Source: CAZUTK01 sp964623265 (lineage in GTDB: Bacteria > Electryoneota > B3-LCP). Taken from it: a stretch of DNA of 57,028 nucleotides. The notes beneath the pieces are model-generated. The model did no database searches, had not been told where the DNA came from, and saw only the letters and a list, made by a program, of their open reading frames with translations. Positions 50,972 through 57,028 of the stretch are shown here, piece by piece. Made by a program: the position numbers and the translations under genes. The number at the start of each line of letters is the position of its first letter. The stretch's first letter is position 1. Location: the NCBI GenBank assembly GCA_964623265.1, contig CAZUTK010000010.1, positions 1 through 57,028 of the forward strand, read 5' to 3'.

Positions 50972-52366
50972 GCACAGAAAGGATTCAGAATCGAACGGGA
51001 CTCTATGGGCGAAATGCGGGTGCCCGCCGACGCCTACTGGGGGGCTCAGACGCAGCGCGCCATCGAAAACTTTCCCATCAGCGGAATCCGCTTTCCGCGC
51101 AGTTTCATCCGAGCGCTGGGGCTGGTGAAAGCCGCGGCGGCTCAGGCGAACATGCAGCTGCACCTGCTGGATGCGGGGCTGGGAAATGCCATCGTTCAAG
51201 CGGCTCAGGAGGTCGCTCAGGGGAAGTTGGACGAGCATTTCCCGCTGGACATCTACCAAACCGGATCGGGGACTTCGACGAATATGAACGCCAACGAAGT
51301 CATTGCCAACCGCGCGAACGAATTGCTGGGGGGAAAGATCGGCGATATGAAGCCGAACCACCCCAACGATCACGTCAATATGGGGCAATCCAGCAACGAC
51401 GTCATCCCCACCTGTATGCACATTGCGGCTCTGGAAGAAATCGAGCGGAGCCTGTCGCCGGCGCTGCAAGCCTTGCGGCAGGCGTTGACGGATAAGGCGG
51501 CGGAATTCGATGACGTCGTCAAGATCGGCAGGACGCACCTGCAGGACGCCACGCCGATCCGTCTGGGGCAGGAGTTCAGCGGATACGCCGCGATGGTGCA
51601 GCAGGGTTTGGAACGCCTGGAATCCGCGAAAACGCGCCTCGCGGAACTGGCGATCGGCGGCACCGCCGTGGGCACAGGCATCAACACGCATCGGGAATTC
51701 GCCGGCAGAGTCGTCGCAATTTTGCGCGAAACCACCGGACTTGAACTGCGCGAAACCCGCAATCACTTCGAAGCGCAGGGGGCGAAGGAAGCCGTCGTCG
51801 AAACCAGTTCGGTGCTGAAGACGCTGGCGGTCAGTCTGACCAAGATCACCGACGACATCCGCTGGCTGGGATCGGGACCGCGCTGCGGAATCGGGGAGAT
51901 CCAATTGCCGGCGGTTCAGCCGGGATCCTCCATTATGCCCGGAAAAGTCAATCCGGTGATGGCGGAGGCGCTGCTGCAGGTATGCGCTCAGGTGATCGGC
52001 AACGACGCCGCCGTGACGTTAGGCGGAATGGCCGGCAAATTCGAACTGAACGTGATGATGCCTCTGATGACGCACAACCTGCTGCAGTCCATCACTTTGC
52101 TGACCGCCGCGGTGACGGTTTTCACCGAAAAACTGGTGAAGGGGCTGCAAGCTGACCGAAAGCGCTGCGCAGAGATGATCGAAAAGAGCCTGGCGATGTG
52201 CACTTCTCTAAGTCCGCGCATCGGTTACGACAACGCCGCCAAGATCGCCAAAGAAGCCTATCTGAGCGGCAGAACCGTGCGGGAAGTCGCCGCGGAGCGC
52301 AAAATCCTGCCGGAGGAAGAGTTGAATCGGCTGTTGGATCCGCGGTCAATGACGGAACCGGGGTAG
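50972..52366 (+). CDS. fumC: Class II fumarate hydratase
   Basis: 464 aa from the ATG at 50972, chosen because GGTGA precedes it and the length matches FumC; an ATG at 50951 adds seven residues. Interconverts fumarate and malate. Family motifs: R-I-E-R-D-S-M-G-E-M-R-V-P, G-S-G-T-S-T-N-M-N-A-N-E-V near residue 100, G-R-T-H-L-Q-D-A-T-P near 185 and the signature G-S-S-I-M-P-G-K-V-N-P near 315. Confidence 0.93.
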   Translation, partial: AQKGFRIERDSMGEMRVPADAYWGAQTQRAIENFPISGIRFPRSFIRALGLVKAAAAQANMQLHLLDAGLGNAIVQAAQEVAQGKLDEHFPLDIYQTGSGTSTNMNANEVIANRANELLGGKIGDMKPNHPNDHVNMGQSSNDVIPTCMHIAALEEIERSLSPALQALRQALTDKAAEFDDVVKIGRTHLQDATPIRLGQEFSGYAAMVQQGLERLESAKTRLAELAIGGTAVGTGINTHREFAGRVVAILRETTGLELRETRNHFEAQGAKEAVVETSSVLKTLAVSLTKITDDIRWLGSGPRCGIGEIQLPAVQPGSSIMPGKVNPVMAEALLQVCAQVIGNDAAVTLGGMAGKFELNVMMPLMTHNLLQSITLLTAAVTVFTEKLVKGLQADRKRCAEMIEKSLAMCTSLSPRIGYDNAAKIAKEAYLSGRTVREVAAERKILPEEELNRLLDPRSMTEPG

Positions 52367-52694
52367 GCTATATCTTCCCCATCCCAGAACCGATAGATCC
52401 GCCTCGGGACGTCTTCGTTTTCGGATCGGGATTGGGTGGAGCCGTTTTTACATCGGAGAAGTTGATGCGGTTGATGAAGCTGCCGTCGGAGAGGAAACAG
52501 GGTATTCACTGCCGGTAGTGCCTTCTTAACGCAGAGATTTACTGTGCATCTTCATCAACCAAATCAAGGATCGCCAAATTGATTTCGCGGTGAAATATAT
52601 TGGCTTTCCGGCGATTTCATCGTATATTGGAAGCATCGGTTTTCGATCAACATTTCACCTAAACAGCCAGCCAACCAAGTTTCGGAGCATCAAG
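52367..52694. other. Intergenic region between fumC and the aconitase-like gene
   Basis: About 330 bp. It contains the promoter at 52600-52628. In the first half I see only an imperfect inverted repeat around 52376-52442 and short open frames with no family likeness. No RNA gene was recognised. Confidence 0.35.
52600..52628 (+). promoter_or_regulatory. Sigma70-type promoter of the aconitase-like gene
   Basis: TTGGCT (52600-52605), 17 bp, TATATT (52623-52628). It lies inside the longer open frame starting at 52590, which supports the later ATG at 52695 as the true start. Confidence 0.6.
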
Positions 52695-54671
52695 ATGGCA
52701 GCACAGAATCTCATCGAGAAAATCGCTCAGAAGTACGCCGTAGATCTGGAACCCGGGCACACCGTTCGGGCGCTGGATTACCTCTCCATCCGCCCGGCAT
52801 ACGTGATGACGCACGACAACACCGGCGCGGTCATACCCAAATTCCGGAGCATCGGCGCGACTCGACTGCAAAATCCCCGGCAGGTGGTAGTGACTCTGGA
52901 TCACAACATCCAAGACCGATCCGAAGAGAATCTGAAGAAATACGCGAAGATCGAAGCCTTCGCACGGGAAATGGGCGCCGACTTTTATCCGGCGGGCAGA
53001 GGCATCGGGCATCAGATCATGGTGGAAGAAGGTTACGCCTGGCCTTATACGTTAGTGGTGGCGTCCGACAGCCACTCCAATATGTACGGCGGGATCGGCT
53101 GCTTGGGGACTCCGGTGGTGCGCACGGATGCGGCGGCGATCTGGGCGACGGGACGCACCTGGTGGCAGGTTCCGCCGGTGGCGAAAGTCGAACTGCGGGG
53201 CAAATTGCGCCCGGGCGTCACCGGCAAGGACGTGATCATTACGCTGTGCGGCTTCTTCAAGAACGACGAAGTCTTGAACCACGCCGTCGAGTTCTGCGGG
53301 GACGGCATCGCAGGATTGACGGTGGAGCACCGCCTGACGATCGCCAATATGACTACCGAATGGGGCGCGCTGGCGGGCGTCTTTCCGGTGGACGAGGTGA
53401 CACTGGACTGGCTGCAGCGCCGGGCGGAATTCGTCGCGCGGCGCGGGCTTGCGGGAGTGCCGTCCGACCGGGACGGAAACGGATCCCATCCGCGCTTGAA
53501 TTCGCAACGGATCGAGCTGCTGCGCCGGCAGCCGCTGCACGCCGATCCGGGAGCGGAATACGCGAAGGAGCTTATTCTGGATTTAGATACTGTGGAACCG
53601 TTCATTTCCGGACCCAACACGGTGAAGACGATGACGCCGCTGGCGGCGATCCGGCGGCGGAAGATCAAGATTCACAAAGCCTATTTGTTGTCCTGCGTGA
53701 ACGCCCGCACGGATGATCTGGCTCAAGCCGCGAAGGTGCTGCGGGATAAGAAAGTGGCGCAGGGGGTGAAATTCTACGTGGCGGCGGCGTCCAGTGAAGT
53801 GCAGGCTCAGAGCGAACAGAGCGGCGATTGGCAGATTCTGGTGGACGCAGGCGCGGTCATTCTGCCGCCGGGCTGCGGCGCCTGCATCGGATTGGGTGCA
53901 GGCACGCTGGAAGACGGCGAAGTGGGCATATCCGCCACCAACCGCAACTTCAAAGGGCGCATGGGGTCGCGCAACGCGGTGGCGTATCTGGCTTCCCCCG
54001 CGGTCGTGGCGGCGTCGGCGGCGGCGGGCTACATAGACGGACCGGGGGAATTCACCGGCGAAATGCCGCAGGGGCAGGTGATCGGCAAAGCAAGATCCGC
54101 ATCCGCCGATGGAGGTGAAGTGCGCATCCTCGAAGGATTCCCCGAAAAAATCACCGGCGAACTCGTCTTCTGCCATCAGGACAACCTGAACACCGACGGC
54201 ATTTATCCCGGGAAGTACACGTATCTGGATGATTTCACACCGGAACAGCAGGCAGCGGTAGTGATGGAAAATTACGATCCGGATTTCCGTAAACTGGTTC
54301 AGGAAGGCGATCTGCTGGTGGGAGGCTTCAATTTCGGCACGGGAAGTTCCCGCGAACAGGCGGCGACGGCGTTGAAATACCGGGGTCTGCGCCTGGTGCT
54401 GGCGGGATCTTTCTCCGAAACCTACAAGCGCAACGCGCTGAATAACGGGTATTTAGTCATCGAAGCTCCGGATCTGGTTCGGGATTTGAAGGCGAAATTC
54501 GGCACCGAAAAGCCGACCGTGCGCACCGGCATCACGGCGACGCTGGATTTCCGCGCATCGCGGCTGACCGCGGCAGATAAAACCTATCCGATCAGCCCGG
54601 TCGGACCTGCGGCTCAGGAACTGGTGCTTGCGGGAGGGTTGGAGAATTGGGTGAGAATGAGGCTGCAATGA
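52695..54671 (+). CDS. Aconitase-superfamily hydratase, homoaconitase-like
   Basis: 658 aa from the ATG at 52695. Large domain: T-H-D-N-T-G-A-V near residue 40, L-D-H-N-I-Q near 72, S-D-S-H-S-N-M-Y-G-G near 122. The [4Fe-4S] cysteines are in L-S-C-V-N-A-R near 335 and G-C-G-A-C-I-G-L-G near 395. The swivel domain is fused at the C-terminus (G-G-F-N-F-G-T-G-S-S-R-E-Q-A near 540). The sequence reads closer to homoaconitase or isopropylmalate isomerase than to AcnA; the precise substrate is unsure. It follows fumC and overlaps the DinB gene by four bases. Confidence 0.85.
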   Translation: MAAQNLIEKIAQKYAVDLEPGHTVRALDYLSIRPAYVMTHDNTGAVIPKFRSIGATRLQNPRQVVVTLDHNIQDRSEENLKKYAKIEAFAREMGADFYPAGRGIGHQIMVEEGYAWPYTLVVASDSHSNMYGGIGCLGTPVVRTDAAAIWATGRTWWQVPPVAKVELRGKLRPGVTGKDVIITLCGFFKNDEVLNHAVEFCGDGIAGLTVEHRLTIANMTTEWGALAGVFPVDEVTLDWLQRRAEFVARRGLAGVPSDRDGNGSHPRLNSQRIELLRRQPLHADPGAEYAKELILDLDTVEPFISGPNTVKTMTPLAAIRRRKIKIHKAYLLSCVNARTDDLAQAAKVLRDKKVAQGVKFYVAAASSEVQAQSEQSGDWQILVDAGAVILPPGCGACIGLGAGTLEDGEVGISATNRNFKGRMGSRNAVAYLASPAVVAASAAAGYIDGPGEFTGEMPQGQVIGKARSASADGGEVRILEGFPEKITGELVFCHQDNLNTDGIYPGKYTYLDDFTPEQQAAVVMENYDPDFRKLVQEGDLLVGGFNFGTGSSREQAATALKYRGLRLVLAGSFSETYKRNALNNGYLVIEAPDLVRDLKAKFGTEKPTVRTGITATLDFRASRLTAADKTYPISPVGPAAQELVLAGGLENWVRMRLQ

Positions 54672-55195
54672 CTCCGGATTTCCATCAAGATCCACCATTG
54701 AACCATCTTCTCTGGCGGCAGATGGGGGCATCCATCGAGATGCTGGAGAACGCCATCGGCGCCTGCCCGGACGATCTGTGGGGCGACCGCCGGCGCGAAC
54801 CTCAGGTTTGGTATTTAGCCTATCACACGCTGTTCTGGCTGGATTTTTATCTGACCGGCAAGGAAGATGAATATATGCCGCCGGCGCCCTTCGGCTTGGA
54901 AGAGCTGGATCCCGCCGGCATCCTCCCGGAACGGGTCTATACCCGGGAAGAGCTGCTGAATTTTCTGGATCATTGTCGGCGCAAGGCGAAGCGGATGTTG
55001 GCGGCGCTTTCGGACGAGAATCCCGGACCGCGCTACTCATTCCGCTGGGGGGATGTGAGCTGGGTGGAATTGCAGATCTACAATCTGCGCCATGTGCAGC
55101 ACGGCGCCGCGCAGCTGAATCTGATCCTGCGCCAGGAGCTGAATGACGCCCCGAGATGGGTGGGCGCAGCGAAGGAGGGGCTTGGATCGCCTTAA
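54668..55195 (+). CDS. DinB-family four-helix protein
   Basis: 175 aa from the ATG at 54668, which overlaps the stop of the hydratase gene (ATGA). A four-helix bundle with H-T-L-F-W-L-D-F-Y near residue 50 and L-R-H-V-Q-H-G-A-A-Q-L-N near 142, where DinB proteins hold metal-binding histidines. These are often thiol-dependent transferases or hydrolases of unknown substrate. Confidence 0.8.
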   Translation: MTPDFHQDPPLNHLLWRQMGASIEMLENAIGACPDDLWGDRRREPQVWYLAYHTLFWLDFYLTGKEDEYMPPAPFGLEELDPAGILPERVYTREELLNFLDHCRRKAKRMLAALSDENPGPRYSFRWGDVSWVELQIYNLRHVQHGAAQLNLILRQELNDAPRWVGAAKEGLGSP

Positions 55196-55464
55196 AGAAT
55201 ATGTTTTCTTTTTCATCCGCCTCTGGTATGAACGATAGCGATCCTAACGAAATCCGTTATTCACGAAAAAGCGTCAAAACGATAATAAGAAGTATCGCAG
55301 ATCCTTTATATTATCGGAAACGGAAATATGGACGAAAGCAGAATATGATGACCCGAAGAGGGATCTATATCCATCAACCCCATTGGTAATGAGATCCCAG
55401 GGAAAAATCCGTTTATCAAAAGAAATATATAAAACTCCACGGTTTATCAACCTGCAATCACACT

Positions 55465-56838
55465 ATGGACAAGACCCTATCCCGACAGATCGCGGAATTC
55501 GCGGTCGGATTGAAATTCGAAGACCTCCCCTCAGAGGTCGTGCTGGAAGTCAAACGATACCTCTACGATTCCATCGGCTGCGCCTACGGCGCTTACCGCA
55601 CCCGCGACGTGAACGCCGTGCGCAAGATCTACCTGCGGATGGGCGGCAGGAAAGAAGCCACGCTAATCGGCTTCGGCGACCGCCTGCCCGCCGTCAACGC
55701 CGCACTGGTCAATTCGCTGATGATCCGAGCGCTGGACTTCAACGACATCTACTGGCGGGAAGACCCGTCGCACCCGTCGGATCTCATCCCGGCGGCGCTC
55801 GCCGCCGGCGAACTTGCGGGCGCCGGCATGAAGGAAGTCATCACCGCCATCGTTCTGGCGTACGAATTCGAACAGAGGCTTTGCGAATTCGCCGTGCCGG
55901 GAGTACGCGAACGCAAGTGGCATCACGCCACGCTGACGCAGTTCGTATCGCCCGTCGTCGCCGGCAAACTGTTAGGATTGACGGTGGATCAAATGGTCAA
56001 CGCCATCGGCATCAACGGCTGCCACAACCACACCATCGGCTGCCCCACCGCCGGCAAGCTGACCATGATGAAGAACACCGTGGATCCGCTGGCGGTGCAG
56101 TCCGGGGTCTTCGCGGCGCTGCTGGCGCAGGAAGGTTACACCGGCACCGAAGCCGTCTTCGAAGGGAAGGAAGGGCTGATGGACGTCTTCGGACCGGATT
56201 GGGCGGTGGAAAAATTAGTGGGGGGCTTGGGATCCTCTTTTAAGATCCTCGAATGCAGCATGAAGGCGTTCCCCACGGAAGCTCTGACGCACACGCACCT
56301 GTCCGCCACCTTAAAAGTCGTCCGAGAGCACGACATAGCCTACGATCAGATCGAGGAAGTGAAGGTGACCACGATCGCACGCGCCTGCGACATCCTATTC
56401 GACCCTCACAAATACCGCCCCACCTCGCGGGAAACCGCGGATCACTCCCTGCCCTACTGCATCGCCGCCGCGATTGTGGACCGGCAGGTGACTACGCAGT
56501 CTTTTTCGGACGAAAAGCTGAAAGATCCGCGCATCTGGACGGTGATTAACCGAATCAAAGGAGAAGCGTCCGTGGAGTTCGAGAAGATGTTCCCCGCCAA
56601 GCAGCCTTCACGGGTCACCATCCGGACGAAGAGCGGCCAGACGTATTCTGAATATCTCGAGTATCCGAAGGGCGACCCCCGCGAACCGATGACCGCGGAG
56701 GATTTGGAGGCGAAGTTCAACGCGTTGAGCGCAGACCTTTTGACGCCGAAACGGCAGAAGGCGATTCAGAGGATGATCTTCCATTGCGAGAAATTCGACG
56801 CAGCTGGATTTATGCGCAGACTGAAGTGCGATGTGTAA
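55465..56838 (+). CDS. MmgE/PrpD family protein
   Basis: 457 aa, expected length. Recognisable features: L-Y-D-S-I-G-C-A near residue 34, A-L-D-F-N-D near 90 (family D-x-x-D region), H-P-S-D-L-I-P-A near 102, W-H-H-A-T-L near 152, and M-K-A-F-P-T-E near 268 (family K-x-x-P-x-x). Members include 2-methylcitrate dehydratase and cis-aconitate decarboxylase; no prpB or prpC is in the window, so the reaction is uncertain. The 269 bp upstream hold no gene that I can support. Confidence 0.87.
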   Translation: MDKTLSRQIAEFAVGLKFEDLPSEVVLEVKRYLYDSIGCAYGAYRTRDVNAVRKIYLRMGGRKEATLIGFGDRLPAVNAALVNSLMIRALDFNDIYWREDPSHPSDLIPAALAAGELAGAGMKEVITAIVLAYEFEQRLCEFAVPGVRERKWHHATLTQFVSPVVAGKLLGLTVDQMVNAIGINGCHNHTIGCPTAGKLTMMKNTVDPLAVQSGVFAALLAQEGYTGTEAVFEGKEGLMDVFGPDWAVEKLVGGLGSSFKILECSMKAFPTEALTHTHLSATLKVVREHDIAYDQIEEVKVTTIARACDILFDPHKYRPTSRETADHSLPYCIAAAIVDRQVTTQSFSDEKLKDPRIWTVINRIKGEASVEFEKMFPAKQPSRVTIRTKSGQTYSEYLEYPKGDPREPMTAEDLEAKFNALSADLLTPKRQKAIQRMIFHCEKFDAAGFMRRLKCDV

Positions 56839-56890
56839 AGGAATCCCGTTGGTGCACAGATTCCGTCTGCTCGAGCATCTGAATAAGGAG

Positions 56891-56924
56891 AAAAACGCGG
56901 GGTCGGATATGCAATCCAACCCCG
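56891..56924 (-). terminator. Intrinsic terminator for the minus-strand gene at the right edge
   Basis: On the minus strand CGGGGTTGGAT (56914-56924) pairs with ATCCGACCCCG (56898-56908), with one G-U wobble and a 5-nt loop, then CGTTTTTC. It is 40 nt after the stop codon at 56965 and may also act weakly on the converging prpD-like gene. Confidence 0.75.
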
Positions 56925-56964
56925 TTCATTTTACGAGTATTTCGCTGAAGCGATTTGCTTTACG

Positions 56965-57028
56965 CTACTTCACCAGCAGCATCTTCTTCACATCCGTGAA
57001 GCTTCCCGCCTGCATCTTGCAGAAGTAG
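56965..57028 (-). CDS. C-terminal end of a secreted protein with T9SS-like sorting domain (partial)
   Basis: Only the last 20 residues are in the window: Y-F-C-K-M-Q-A-G-S-F-T-D-V-K-K-M-L-L-V-K, then a stop. This matches the usual end of FCB sorting domains (Y-F-x-K-x-x-A-G-x-F, basic residues, hydrophobic tail), like the end of the protein at 5558. The rest lies beyond the right edge. Confidence 0.7.
   Translation of the reverse strand, partial: YFCKMQAGSFTDVKKMLLVK

Noticed and set aside
52198..52518. Open frame over the fumC end and the following gap
   Set aside because: It overlaps fumC in another frame, is rich in Arg/Ser and has no family likeness.
55383..56243. 286-codon open frame in another frame of the PrpD-like gene
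   Set aside because: Arg-rich composition typical of an antiframe in GC-rich coding DNA; the 55465 frame matches MmgE/PrpD over its full length.
1..57028. CRISPR arrays, tRNA or rRNA genes, insertion sequences, prophage genes
   Set aside because: None seen: no regularly spaced long repeats, no cloverleaf-type ends, no transposase or integrase motifs in any frame.

Overview
The window looks like a chromosomal segment of a Gram-negative bacterium of the Fibrobacteres-Chlorobi-Bacteroidetes (FCB) superphylum or a neighbouring candidate phylum (KSB1, Calditrichota or Marinimicrobia-like). Two proteins end in the PNPFN-type, T9SS-like C-terminal sorting domain found in those lineages (5558-7666 and the fragment at the right edge). 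An LpxH-like phosphatase, a secretin and beta-barrel porins point to an outer membrane. The phylum is an inference; no rRNA or tRNA gene is present.

Layout. (1) 1-3748: a visibly A+T-richer block with three paralogous small secreted proteins around a duplicated, PapD-like Ig-fold protein, which may be a chaperone/subunit surface system. A perfect-stem terminator closes it. (2) 3910-9902: an orphan secretin, a large secreted protein with a sorting domain, and PBP1A. (3) 9980-19290, all minus strand: LpxH-like phosphatase, a membrane protein, then a tight, often ATGA-overlapped operon led by an Rrf2 regulator: Mrp, SufT-like, a PP-loop tRNA thiolase, a 94-aa unknown, QueH, a degenerate NifS, an intact NifS, a NifU-DUF59 fusion, a degenerate NifU and CobO. 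Intact and degenerate copies of both the desulfurase and the scaffold side by side are the most unusual part of this operon. (4) 19430-23828: a beta-helix protein, an M16 peptidase and a DUF3788 protein. (5) 24130-33702: a complete phosphate regulon, PhoB-PhoR, two porins, PstSCAB and PhoU, with an 11-bp-period Pho-box-like array upstream of the second porin and a perfect 20-bp palindrome upstream of the first.

(6) 33724-38269, minus strand: a cysteine-rich lone receiver, a thioredoxin-NHL (NHLRC2-like) protein, and a CHASE4-HAMP-PAS-PAS protein with no output domain. (7) 38545-43346: a ribbon-helix-helix protein and a four-subunit group 3b-like NAD(P)-linked [NiFe] hydrogenase with its maturation protease, behind a strong sigma70-type promoter. 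(8) 43460-48011: a sulfate/thiosulfate ABC importer whose operon contains a tandem DsrC/TusE-like protein between the second permease and the ATPase. Its promoter carries three 11-bp-phased direct repeats. (9) 48024-57028: a Gly/Pro/Met-rich secreted protein, a DUF523-DUF1722 protein, UV endonuclease UvdE, fumarase, a homoaconitase-like enzyme, DinB, MmgE/PrpD, and the end of a second sorting-domain protein.

Three themes recur: sulfur handling (desulfurases, tRNA thiolation, sulfate import, DsrC-like), phosphate starvation, and cell-surface proteins. The best candidates for something undescribed are the tandem DsrC-like protein inside the sulfate importer operon with its iterated operator, the paired intact/degenerate NifS and NifU operon, and the chaperone-like/subunit block at the left edge. 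All family calls rest on motif and similarity recognition by eye; no search was run.
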